Notes: generated from the sequence alone by a model not told the origin. Counted from the stretch's first letter, positions 1-8,687 are shown. The stretch is 64,000 nt of DNA from Anoxybacillus mongoliensis (GCF_014201515.1 NZ_JACHEQ010000002.1:124001-188000); one strand, 5' to 3'. Made by a program: numbers and translations.

Positions 1-633
1 CTAATTTTTTTCAAGTTTCCGAAGAAATTTTGGATTCGCATACGTTGTTCCGTCTGAAAGAATGACAAAGTTCTTTAAACCCATGTCGATACCAACAGCA
101 GTATGTGTTTTTGGGAGTGGTTGCACATCTGTTTTTACAAGAATGGATACGAAATATTTTCCGCTTGGATTGCGTCGAATAGTGACGGATAACATACGTC
201 CTTCTACCTCACGACTTTTGGCAAAACGAACGAATCCTAGTTTCGGAAGCTTGATTTTGTTACCTACAATCGCTATATTTCCTTTCGTGTATTTCGTTGT
301 ATACGATTGCACCTTGTTCTTCTTTGACTTAAAACGAGGTTTGTCGTTTTGTTTTTGGAAAAATCGTGTGAATGCATCCGACAAATGTTTCAGCGAGGTT
401 TGAAGTGCGATGCTGTCCACTTCTTTGAGCCAAGTGTATTCTTTTTTCAACTTGGTCAATTGCGAAGAACACGCCTGATAAGACAGTCCTTTCCCTGTTT
501 TTTTGTATGTGTCGTTCCATCTGACGAGAAAATGGTTAAACACAAAACGTGAGCATCCGAACGTTTTATTAATTAGCACCTCTTGTTTTTTGTTCGGGTA
601 CATGCGAAACTTATACGCTTTATGCACGGGCAA
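1..633 (-). pseudogene. tnpB: TnpB fragment, IS200/IS605-type RNA-guided nuclease, truncated
   Basis: N-terminal half of a TnpB protein. The family start (AYKFRMYPN) and the first RuvC motif (VGIDMGLKN, Asp near residue 186 of the longest reading) are present. The frame stops at TAG (positions 1-3) just after KLEKN, so the second and third RuvC motifs and the zinc finger are absent; intact TnpB is about 370-400 residues. The stop follows a run of seven A on the coding strand, and one extra A would restore the family-typical KLEKKL reading, so a 1-base homopolymer deletion is the likely cause. The start was set at TTG 631-633 because GGGAGGT (641-647) lies 7-8 bases upstream; the GTG at 640-642 overlaps that SD. 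What lies beyond the window edge is unseen, so a remnant of the 3' half and its guide RNA may follow. Confidence 0.7.
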
Positions 634-650
634 GACTTTCACCTCCCGCT

Positions 651-673
651 AGAAATGTTTTGAAAACCTTTCT
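651..673. repeat. Imperfect palindrome, possible left-end hairpin of the TnpB element
   Basis: AGAAATGTTTT and AAAACCTTTCT flank a central G and pair at 10 of 11 positions. It lies directly upstream of the tnpB start and 24 bases from the first CRISPR repeat. IS200/IS605 elements carry subterminal hairpins at their ends, so this may be the left end, but the exact element boundary cannot be fixed from one copy. Confidence 0.35.
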
Positions 674-697
674 AACAGAAACGCTCCTTGAAAACTT

Positions 698-2708
698 GTT
701 TCAATTCCTCATAGGTACGATACAAACCTCATTCCCCTCTGAAACAGATATAACGCGGGCATTTTTGTTTCAATTCCTCATAGGTACGATACAAACACAC
801 AAAAAGTGTTGGAGTGCAAATATAACTGTGTTTTGTTTCAATTCCTCATAGGTACGATACAAACAACTTGACTCAAGTCTTTGTCAAACCCGAAAAGAAC
901 GTTTCAATTCCTCATAGGTACGATACAAACTCAATGATGACATTCTTCTATTTGTAAGATTAGTAAACGTTTCAATTCCTCATAGGTACGATACAAACTT
1001 GCCGCCGTTTTTCAAAATTGTCATTGCCACTTCAAAGCGTTTCAATTCCTCATAGGTACGATACAAACCAGTTTTTCAACATACTTATACAGCTCGTTAT
1101 CGTCTTCGTTTCAATTCCTCATAGGTACGATACAAACTTTCAATTGCTTTCGCTTTGATTGTGTCCCAATTTTGAGTTTCAATTCCTCATAGGTACGATA
1201 CAAACTAACTCATCTGTATCGCAATCGGTTCAATTGTTGCCTCAGTTTCAATTCCTCATAGGTACGATACAAACAGAAAAACCAAAGAGAACATCACGAG
1301 AAGAAGAATCATGTTTCAATTCCTCATAGGTACGATACAAACAAAAATCCGTCCGTCGCCTCGTCCATAATTGCACCCAGTTTCAATTCCTCATAGGTAC
1401 GATACAAACTAGATGAAAGATACTCTTTGATGTCGTTCCATGTGTTCTGTTTCAATTCCTCATAGGTACGATACAAACTCAAAAGAAAGCGCAAGCACAA
1501 CCTACGCAACAGGTGGGTTTCAATTCCTCATAGGTACGATACAAACGCTTCCACAAGCATCGCATATTCTCTTCCCGATGATCTGTTTCAATTCCTCATA
1601 GGTACGATACAAACTCGTGACATAGTTGATATTGTCGGCGATGAGGTCATTTGAAGTTTCAATTCCTCATAGGTACGATACAAACGTTTTCCTGTCGGTG
1701 AAGAAACAGAAGGTTGCAACAAAGTTTCAATTCCTCATAGGTACGATACAAACTCGCGCAACTTCACTTCTTCACGCTCAATAGCACGCCAGTTTCAATT
1801 CCTCATAGGTACGATACAAACTTTTTCAGGAACATCCAAGGCCGCTTTCAACTCGCTTCGGTTTCAATTCCTCATAGGTACGATACAAACACTACAACAA
1901 GGTATCCCTGTGATGTTAGAATACGGAGAGTTTCAATTCCTCATAGGTACGATACAAACATCGAGCTTTTCATACAAGTCATTAGAAATATCAACTTTGT
2001 TTCAATTCCTCATAGGTACGATACAAACTGGAAATCTTCTGGAGCAAAATAGTTACCTGCTTCATCTAGTTTCAATTCCTCATAGGTACGATACAAACTG
2101 GAAAAACTCATTTACAAGTTGCGGGGGCGAAGTTTTGTTTCAATTCCTCATAGGTACGATACAAACACAAAGATTCGTACGTAGTTTTAGAAACTGGCGA
2201 AGGTTTCAATTCCTCATAGGTACGATACAAACTCCAACCGATATTTACATCAGAAGGCTGATTCTCACGGTTTCAATTCCTCATAGGTACGATACAAACC
2301 GTTTCAGCTTTTTCCTCGTTGCCGATCGTTTCAGCATAGTTTCAATTCCTCATAGGTACGATACAAACTGTTTGGCACAGGTTCAACTTTCTGATCAAGT
2401 CCGGACAGTTTCAATTCCTCATAGGTACGATACAAACGAAATTGAACCGACTCAAAAGCGTACAGCAACAAGTGTTTCAATTCCTCATAGGTACGATACA
2501 AACAGTCATATCCATAGCAACATCTACAGCTACTTTATCTTTGTTTCAATTCCTCATAGGTACGATACAAACGTTGCGTGTCATCCGTGAAAGCTACGAC
2601 AAGAATAGGTTTCAATTCCTCATAGGTACGATACAAACTTTCCGAAGCTCCTCTCTTTGCGACTGAATAACTTTCTTGGTTTCAATTCCTCATAGGTACG
2701 ATACAAAC
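698..2708 (-). CRISPR. CRISPR array 1, 30 repeats and 29 spacers
   Basis: Thirty identical 30-bp repeats, starting GTTTCAATTC and ending CGATACAAAC on the plus strand, are separated by spacers of 36-41 bp (mostly 38-39). On the minus strand the repeat ends ATTGAAAC, the usual 5' handle of type I-B crRNAs, so transcription is leftward from the leader at 2709-2884. Repeat starts run 698, 767, 835, 901, 969 and so on to 2543, 2609, 2679. No repeat is degenerate, not even the leader-distal one at 698. The sixth spacer from the leader (2300-2338) is identical to one in array 2. The cas operon lies immediately on the leader side. Confidence 0.99.
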
Positions 2709-2884
2709 CCAAAAAACTGTTGATAAATCAACACATGGAAAAGCTATACAAACTCATTATACATACATTCGAAAATTCAGTCAATGGTCTTTATGCCTTG
2801 ATACGTCTAAAAAAGTTGCAAAATACAAACTGTCGTCGATCCCCCGGGGTTTTTGCAAGATTGGAGGTCGACGACTGTTGTGAA
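2709..2884 (-). promoter_or_regulatory. Leader of CRISPR array 1
   Basis: This 176-bp stretch next to the last repeat is about nine-tenths identical by eye to the segment beside array 2 (14605-14779), which identifies both as leaders. Three features are shared. A perfect palindrome TGTTGAT-N2-ATCAACA (2718-2733) lies 9 bp from the repeat. A sigma-A promoter is at 2756-2784. A distal inverted repeat GTCGTCGA (2832-2839) / TCGACGAC (2868-2875) encloses a CCCCCGGGG core. The leader begins six bases after the cas6 stop codon. Confidence 0.9.
2756..2784 (-). promoter_or_regulatory. Sigma-A promoter of CRISPR array 1
   Basis: On the minus strand TTGACT (2779-2784) and TATAAT (2756-2761) are separated by exactly 17 bp. 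Transcription should start near 2749, giving about 40 nt of leader RNA before the first repeat. The same boxes and spacing occur in the array 2 leader. Confidence 0.85.
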
Positions 2885-2889
2885 ATACT

Positions 2890-3639
2890 TCACTTTCTAT
2901 TTACAATACGGAACATACCAAATCCTTGTGAATTCCGTCCACCGATTCCCACACGATACAAAAACGTTAAATGTTCTGGAGAAGAAATAAGCTTATACCG
3001 CCCTTTCCACGCTGTAATGTAAAAGCCTTTAAAGCTCGTTACGATCCGATCGTTTTTTCGAACATCGACAGGTTCGATGAGTAACCGATCGCTTGGTGGA
3101 ATCCCGTAATATGCTTCATATTTATTATGAAAATTCCGCTCAACTAAATGCGGAAATACTTCATCACTCGGATCAAAAAACTGTGTTTTTTTCTTCCCAT
3201 CCACCGTTTCATACGTGCTGTATACAGTCATTGGTGACAACATTTCGATTTCAATTTCACGCTGCTCAATCGCTCGCTTTTCGGTTTCCACTCGCTCAAT
3301 GATAACACGTTGATCGCCAATGTTCACATACGGCTGAAGAAGCAAATACTCCCCTAACTGCTGCGTTAATTCAGGAAGTATTGTTCCAATGTGCCATTGA
3401 ATCGAATCAACAAAAGTAATCGTTTTCGCATCATATTGAACATAATGTTCGCCAAATAAGCGGCTAAAAGTAAACAACTTAAACGATCGTTTTTCTTTGC
3501 GAAATCCACGCTCGTGCAAAAAGTAAGCAAATGATTCGTCGCTTAGCGAATGATAGATTAGCCCCTGTAAGTATTGCTGATAATGGAGTGGCAATGTGAC
3601 CGCCCCATCTATTCCCCGTAACGTAATCGTCAATCTCAT
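2890..3639 (-). CDS. cas6: Cas6 crRNA-processing endoribonuclease
   Basis: 249-residue Cas6, the metal-independent RNase that cuts pre-crRNA within each repeat to release crRNAs with an 8-nt 5' handle. The C-terminal glycine-rich loop GIGGRNSQGFGMF is diagnostic, and the N-terminal part (LPLHYQQYLQGLIYHSL) fits the first ferredoxin-like fold, with a histidine as a possible catalytic residue. It is the last gene of the cas operon, 14 bp after cas2, and its stop is six bases from the array 1 leader. In many type I-B loci cas6 is the first gene, so the 3' position is a variation. One cas6 presumably serves both arrays because their repeats are identical. Confidence 0.95.
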   Translation of the reverse strand: MRLTITLRGIDGAVTLPLHYQQYLQGLIYHSLSDESFAYFLHERGFRKEKRSFKLFTFSRLFGEHYVQYDAKTITFVDSIQWHIGTILPELTQQLGEYLLLQPYVNIGDQRVIIERVETEKRAIEQREIEIEMLSPMTVYSTYETVDGKKKTQFFDPSDEVFPHLVERNFHNKYEAYYGIPPSDRLLIEPVDVRKNDRIVTSFKGFYITAWKGRYKLISSPEHLTFLYRVGIGGRNSQGFGMFRIVNRK

Positions 3640-3653
3640 TCGTCTTTTCCCCT

Positions 3654-3917
3654 CTATAAAATAAATTCCTCTCCGCCTTTTTTCAAACCAAATTCTTCAC
3701 GTTTTGAATATTTTTGCGTGCGGAATGTATAAAAAATAACTGAATCAACATCTGGATCTATAATGTCTTCCAGCTCCGCTTTTAACTTCACATAGTTCGC
3801 TTCAGAAATCTCCCCTTCGAATACTGAGTTTTGAACCCAGTATAAATATTTACGTGCAATTTTCAATGCTTTTGAAACCCTTCTCTTATCAAAATCATAT
3901 ACAAGAATAACAAACAT
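3654..3917 (-). CDS. cas2: Cas2, adaptation-complex subunit
   Basis: 87-residue Cas2, the small ferredoxin-fold dimer that bridges two Cas1 dimers in the spacer integrase. The N terminus MFVILVYDFDKRRV contains the conserved strand and aspartate, followed by the typical YLYWVQNSVFEGEIS segment. The ATG at 3917 was chosen because the mRNA has AGGTG seven bases upstream and the protein then begins with the family motif; the longer reading adds 16 unrelated residues. It lies 10 bp after cas1 and 14 bp before cas6. Confidence 0.97.
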   Translation of the reverse strand: MFVILVYDFDKRRVSKALKIARKYLYWVQNSVFEGEISEANYVKLKAELEDIIDPDVDSVIFYTFRTQKYSKREEFGLKKGGEEFIL

Positions 3918-3927
3918 ATATCGACAC

Positions 3928-4935
3928 CTACCATAATGAGCGATATGGCTCATATTCTTTTTCACTGAGTAAATGTTTTTGAATTTTATAAAGCTCTAAC
4001 CGAATAAGCCGTCGATAGGATACGGATTTCCCGAGATGCCGATGATTAACTGTTGTTTTCATCCGTTTGTCTAACTCTTCAATAAACTTTTTGCGTCCTT
4101 CTTCAGACAATAAAATTCCTTCCATATGCTTATCAAAATCTTTTTTCGTTATCATTTTCTTATTAATAAGCGTAAAAATTAAACGATCTACCATAATCGG
4201 CTTGAAAATTTCTGCAACATCTAAATTAAGTGAAAACCGCCGAAAGTTTGTCGCATGCAAAAAACCAATTCGTGGATCTAAGTATGTTTTATAGATTTCA
4301 CTCAAACACATCGTATAGCAAATATGATTTCCGAAACTAATCATCGCATTTAAACGATTTAGAGGTGGGCGCTTCGAGCGTTTTTCAAACAAAAAGTCTG
4401 GATGATTGTTCAAAATGTCATCGAACATACGATAATATTTCTCACGTACATGCCCTTCTGTTGCCATCATTTCTTCAACACTAGTCCATTGTTCCAGCTT
4501 GGAGCAGCTCTGCTGAAAATCTAAAATCATTTCCTTGAATTTATCATTTTTCTCTTGTATGCGATTTTGATAATATTTCAACACTTGAATCATTTGTCCG
4601 ATAGATCCGTCAATAAATTTTCGCGCTAGAATAAGACGTTTTTCAGGATGCAAATACGCTTCAGCCTGTTTCAAAACAACATGCCCCGCATTTAAGTGCT
4701 CCCGAGGATAAAATGTCCCGGTGTAATAACCATAATGATTAAAATAATGGATACAAATATGCTTTTGTGCCATTAACTCCAAAAACTTTTTCGTTACATT
4801 CACTTCACCGAAAATGTAAATATCGTTAATATCCTCGACAGGCAACACACGTTTCCGCTCAGATGTTTCAAAACAAACACTGTTGTCCTTCCGAAACAAC
4901 TCTCCATTTTGAAAAATATAAAGCGTTTTCTTCAT
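3928..4935 (-). CDS. cas1: Cas1 spacer integrase, type I-B
   Basis: 335-residue Cas1, the metal-dependent integrase that inserts prespacers at the leader-repeat junction. Typical blocks are visible: the N-terminal beta domain (MKKTLYIFQNGELFRK), the glutamate-bearing ATEGHVREKYYRMF, then the histidine of GFLHATNFRR and the acidic DVAEIFKPIMVDRLIF. Start is ATG 4935 with GGAGGAATAGAA just upstream, only 2 bp after the cas4 stop, which suggests translational coupling. Cas4 next door is expected to trim prespacers and help select PAM and orientation. Confidence 0.98.
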   Translation of the reverse strand: MKKTLYIFQNGELFRKDNSVCFETSERKRVLPVEDINDIYIFGEVNVTKKFLELMAQKHICIHYFNHYGYYTGTFYPREHLNAGHVVLKQAEAYLHPEKRLILARKFIDGSIGQMIQVLKYYQNRIQEKNDKFKEMILDFQQSCSKLEQWTSVEEMMATEGHVREKYYRMFDDILNNHPDFLFEKRSKRPPLNRLNAMISFGNHICYTMCLSEIYKTYLDPRIGFLHATNFRRFSLNLDVAEIFKPIMVDRLIFTLINKKMITKKDFDKHMEGILLSEEGRKKFIEELDKRMKTTVNHRHLGKSVSYRRLIRLELYKIQKHLLSEKEYEPYRSLW

Positions 4936-4937
4936 TT

Positions 4938-5447
4938 CTATTCCTCCGCCCAACAATATTCTCGGTAAGCACAACTACGGCAAAATCCGATCTTTTTCGG
5001 CTCTGGAGGTACAGGTGAACGGGCGATACTGCGAATATCAGCAATGGCTTCTTCTAATACTTGCTTCCCTTTTTCTGTCCATTCCACTTTAATCACTTTC
5101 TTCTCTTTTGGAAACAAAAGCTCTCCTTGAGCTGTTATTCCCATTTTCCGAAGTGTATCAAGATAATAAAGGAGTTGATAATATGCACTTTTTTCATAAG
5201 TGGATGATTTTTTCACTTCACCGACAACAAGTGTATCCCCTTCACGGCGTACACGATCCACTTTAATATTTCCAATGATTATTTCTTTTTTCTGACGTTG
5301 ATAACTTGTTTCAGAAATAAACCGCCCTATTTCAAGGTTATCATCTTCTTGATCAGCTGCTATTTGGTGCACAATAAGCCAGACTTCACGCTTGCAAATA
5401 AAGTAATACCAAATATGTGTACCATTTACATCCATTACATAGTCCAT
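4938..5447 (-). CDS. cas4: Cas4 RecB-like Fe-S nuclease
   Basis: About 165-169 residues. RecB nuclease motifs are visible at D64, E77-V-K79 and Q91, and four cysteines (C18, C156, C159, C165) fit the Fe-S cluster that Cas4 proteins carry. It processes prespacers for Cas1-Cas2. Two starts are possible. ATG 5447 lies 13 bp inside cas3 with GGTGG four bases upstream. ATG 5435 forms a TAATG overlap with the cas3 stop and gives the family-like start MDVNGTHIWYYF. Either way translation is coupled to cas3. Its position before cas1 is standard for type I-B. Confidence 0.95.
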   Translation of the reverse strand: MDYVMDVNGTHIWYYFICKREVWLIVHQIAADQEDDNLEIGRFISETSYQRQKKEIIIGNIKVDRVRREGDTLVVGEVKKSSTYEKSAYYQLLYYLDTLRKMGITAQGELLFPKEKKVIKVEWTEKGKQVLEEAIADIRSIARSPVPPEPKKIGFCRSCAYREYCWAEE

Positions 5448-7906
5448 GCATCCACCATCTCACTTGAGCGAATTAATCCATATTCGCAATGATAATATTG
5501 GTTTAATATGTCATTTGGTAATCGGAGCATTCGAGTTTTCTCGTACAAGTCACGATCTAAATTTTTCACAAGCTGGATTGGGGAAGAAATGACATACTGA
5601 CGTACCTCTTTCTTCAAGTGTAAATAGTTTTCAAGTTTTGTTTCTAAATCTTTTTCTTCAATTACCGTTGAAATGTACTCTTCCCAAATAGCCATTGCTT
5701 GCTCATCTACTTCAACGAATACATCTACTGCCTGGTGAACATCTTTAATTAGTTGAAAGTCTGATACATAGTCGAACTCGCTCTTTTCTTTTGCATCAAA
5801 TCTCAATCCCTCTATCGCCCGTATAATCCCTTCTGATACAGTAAATGATTTAGCATTTTGTACACTCTCAAAATACCGATAAATAATATCAAAAAATTGA
5901 TGCTCTGAAACTGTCTCTTTCGGCAACGATTCTTTTGCGATTTTCGTATGAACAGATCCGTATACGTACTGCGACTCTAAAGTTCCGTTTCTTTCTACCG
6001 GAACAATATACACTTTGCCAAACTCCCTTGCTTTTCCGTTCCGGTTACAGCGACCTGCAGCTTGGACAATGGCATCAATTGGACCTATATCACGATAAAC
6101 AATATCAAAATCAACATCTACTCCAGCTTCGACTACTTGTGTAGAAATAACAGCTACCTTCTTCTTATCTTTTAAAAGTTGCTTCATTGTTTCAATCCGT
6201 TGCCTACGTTCGTAAGGGACAATATTAGTAGAAAGGTATATCACATGATAGCCGTATTGTTTTAGCCAACCTTTTAATCGTTCATATACATCAATTGACG
6301 TTTTAATCGTGTTAAAAATGGATAAGTAACTTTTTCCCTCTTCAAATCGAAGTTGAAACTGTTCAATCCATTCATCCACATTACAAAATCCTCTTTCTCC
6401 TCTAAACGGATGAAGCTCCACACGCTCCATTTCCTTAAAGAAGTTAATCGGCTTTATCATGTCAGATTCTAGAAGCTCTATTGTCTCATCTTTTGGAAAA
6501 ATTAAAGGCTGTGTAGCTGTTAGTAATAAAATTTTGCAACTAAATAATTCAGCCATTTTGTATAATACCGAGCGAAGCAGAGGCCAATATTCAACAGGTA
6601 CATTTTGTATTTCATCAAGAATAATAATGCCTCCTGCAATTTGATGAAATTTCTTTAGTGCTCTATTTTCATAACCGATCAATGTATAAAATAATTGCAC
6701 AAATGTTGTTACAATAAACTCAGCTTCCCAACTTTCCGTCAACAACAGTGCCTGCCTAACAGGTAATTCTTCATTATTTGTACGATACTGAAAATTAGAC
6801 AAATGATGGTGCTTTACAAAATATCGCTGTTCGTTCCATGTGAAATCTTCCAATTGTTTTAACAAATCGTGAATGACTTTCTCGTTTTGGTCAATAACAC
6901 TTGTGAACGGTAATGCATAAATAATTTTTGGTGTATAGCCTTCATGCTGTTCGGCATATTCTCTCCATTTCAAAGCAGCTGAAATCGACAACAATGTTTT
7001 TCCTGCGCCAGTTGGTGCCGTTAGTGTAAACAATCGTTGCTCTGGCTTTGTGTTCGCAATATATTGGAGTCGCTCCATTACAACATTGTACATTCGATTG
7101 CGCCATCCATTCGTCCCTTCTATTACTTCTGTATTGAAATGGATTTTACGGTATTGATCAACAAGATCTGAAGGAATGTGGACACGTGGCTGTCTTTTAA
7201 TATTTGCAGCTGACAGTTTATCAGCATTAATTAGTACTGAATATAGCAATAAGGTATAGTAGTATAAATTATCCGTTACCTCTCCTCTCCTTTTCTTCTT
7301 AATAAAATAGTATTGACGGTATACCTCATCAAAGCTTTTTTCGTAGTCCTGCGTAAAGTCTTGAAGTTCCTCTTCCAACGAGAGAGGGACACATAACTTC
7401 TCCCATAGCGGACGCAGATCCTTTGTGATATCTGATATATGTTTTTTTACATCCTCAATCTGCTCCTTCAAAATACGAATACGATAGCGAAGAGAGTCTT
7501 GTACACTATCTTCATAAATATCTCGTGATTTTGTTACATCTAATGCTATATCGCGCAGATTCCCATGGTGATGCATAATTATAAAATATCCTAATAATGG
7601 AGCAAATTCAGACCAAGAAGCTACCAAGAAACTTGAGCGACATAAAAGGTGAGCTGCAAACAAAGCAGAAATAAATGAATGATGATGCAAGTCCCCTTGC
7701 GTTTCTCCGTTTTTTAAATAGGTTTGAAAATAGGATAAGTATTTGCCAAAATCGTGAGTCAAAGAAACAATCTTATTGATATATAGCAATACTTCTCGAT
7801 TTTCTTCGGATAACGGCACGTGCTTCAGCATATCACTCGAATACTCATACACTTCCCATAAATGAACAACTAATTGTTTATCCGGGTTTGTATGGGATAG
7901 ATACAT
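5435..7906 (-). CDS. cas3: Cas3 HD nuclease-helicase
   Basis: 823-residue Cas3, recruited by target-bound Cascade to nick and unwind invader DNA. The N-terminal HD nuclease shows H15, the H51-D52 pair (LTHDFGK) and histidine clusters near 74-76 and 112-114. The SF2 helicase follows with Walker A APTGAGKT (297-304), a DEIQ box (431-434) and TAT motif III (463-465). AAGGGGGCG precedes the ATG at a good distance. The gene begins just after a terminator-like hairpin that follows cas5, and overlaps cas4. A single intact Cas3 with fused HD and helicase suggests the system can interfere. Confidence 0.97.
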   Translation of the reverse strand: MYLSHTNPDKQLVVHLWEVYEYSSDMLKHVPLSEENREVLLYINKIVSLTHDFGKYLSYFQTYLKNGETQGDLHHHSFISALFAAHLLCRSSFLVASWSEFAPLLGYFIIMHHHGNLRDIALDVTKSRDIYEDSVQDSLRYRIRILKEQIEDVKKHISDITKDLRPLWEKLCVPLSLEEELQDFTQDYEKSFDEVYRQYYFIKKKRRGEVTDNLYYYTLLLYSVLINADKLSAANIKRQPRVHIPSDLVDQYRKIHFNTEVIEGTNGWRNRMYNVVMERLQYIANTKPEQRLFTLTAPTGAGKTLLSISAALKWREYAEQHEGYTPKIIYALPFTSVIDQNEKVIHDLLKQLEDFTWNEQRYFVKHHHLSNFQYRTNNEELPVRQALLLTESWEAEFIVTTFVQLFYTLIGYENRALKKFHQIAGGIIILDEIQNVPVEYWPLLRSVLYKMAELFSCKILLLTATQPLIFPKDETIELLESDMIKPINFFKEMERVELHPFRGERGFCNVDEWIEQFQLRFEEGKSYLSIFNTIKTSIDVYERLKGWLKQYGYHVIYLSTNIVPYERRQRIETMKQLLKDKKKVAVISTQVVEAGVDVDFDIVYRDIGPIDAIVQAAGRCNRNGKAREFGKVYIVPVERNGTLESQYVYGSVHTKIAKESLPKETVSEHQFFDIIYRYFESVQNAKSFTVSEGIIRAIEGLRFDAKEKSEFDYVSDFQLIKDVHQAVDVFVEVDEQAMAIWEEYISTVIEEKDLETKLENYLHLKKEVRQYVISSPIQLVKNLDRDLYEKTRMLRLPNDILNQYYHCEYGLIRSSEMVDAWTM

Positions 7907-7920
7907 GTTTTCGCCCCCTT

Positions 7921-7955
7921 AAAAATAGCGCAGCAATTCGAACGTCGCTGCGCTA
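7921..7955 (-). terminator. Intrinsic terminator-like hairpin between cas5 and cas3
   Basis: A perfect 9-bp stem TAGCGCAGC (7926-7934) / GCTGCGCTA (7947-7955) is followed on the minus strand by TTTTT. The stem contains the TAG stop of cas5, and the cas3 SD lies directly after the T run. It could lower cas3-cas4-cas1-cas2-cas6 expression relative to the Cascade genes. Confidence 0.7.
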
Positions 7956-8687
7956 CATAAATAACACGTTTTCTTTTTCCCCACCGTACATGACAGTAAC
8001 ATACGGTACCTCGGGAGTAGCTACTAGTTGCCGCGATTGCTCTAACAAATAGTAATCGGTTTCTTGAATCATTCTTTCCTTTGTGAAGTGGCGAGTCATG
8101 AACTCTTTAACAATCCTTATTTCATTAGATAGCTGAATTGAGCGTTCACGTAACTGGGAAACGCGAGCAACAGAATGAATCGGCACTAACCTACCTGCCT
8201 CATTTTGTACCCCTTCCACCTCGGTAATCCATTCCAATTGCCCAATAAGTTCAGAAAGTCCCAAGTATGGAGGATAAATATAGCGATTTTCTTGTATTCG
8301 CTTCTTCACACTTTCATAAATAAACGAATCATCATGTGAAAAATAAATGCGGTATCGCAAATGTACTTCTTCTTTCCTAGGTAAAACAAACTCAAGTGGG
8401 ATTTGTGTATGCCCCTTACTATTGTTGAGATGACTTTTAGATGTTACTAGCATATAATTTACTGTTTGAACCATTTTCCGGACGGGAGTACGTACAGAAA
8501 GTGCGATATCGCATTGATTCTCTGAAAACTGCTCATAATAACTATCTCTTTCCATTCCTAAAATACCCGCAATAATTCCTATAACCGTTGTTCGCGGCGG
8601 AAAAAAATATGATAGAGAAGATGAGTTCGTATCTATCTTTCGAAAATGTCCCATCTTCCCAACCAAATCAAAAATAAGCATGTTCAT
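7953..8687 (-). CDS. cas5: Cas5b, Cascade 5'-handle-binding subunit
   Basis: 244-residue Cas5 of the type I-B group, a RAMP protein that caps the crRNA 5' handle and joins Cas8b to the Cas7 backbone. The N-terminal LIFDLVGKMGHFRK and the following SYFFPPRTTVIGIIAGILG are characteristic Cas5 blocks. ATG 8687 was chosen because AGGGTG lies six bases upstream; an upstream GTG at 8696 overlaps that SD. It starts 15 bp after cas7. Its stop codon lies inside the stem of the hairpin that separates it from cas3. Confidence 0.93.
   Translation of the reverse strand: MNMLIFDLVGKMGHFRKIDTNSSSLSYFFPPRTTVIGIIAGILGMERDSYYEQFSENQCDIALSVRTPVRKMVQTVNYMLVTSKSHLNNSKGHTQIPLEFVLPRKEEVHLRYRIYFSHDDSFIYESVKKRIQENRYIYPPYLGLSELIGQLEWITEVEGVQNEAGRLVPIHSVARVSQLRERSIQLSNEIRIVKEFMTRHFTKERMIQETDYYLLEQSRQLVATPEVPYVTVMYGGEKENVLFM

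Noticed and set aside
1910-2666. Open frames of 74-226 codons with repeated FQFLIGTIQT or VSIPHRYDTN segments
   Set aside because: They are translations of the CRISPR repeats in array 1 (and likewise at 12494-13783 in array 2), not proteins.
2720-3022. 100-codon plus-strand frame in the array 1 leader and cas6 end
   Set aside because: It covers the leader promoter and the antisense of cas6; the homologous leader beside array 2 also has a chance frame that is not conserved.
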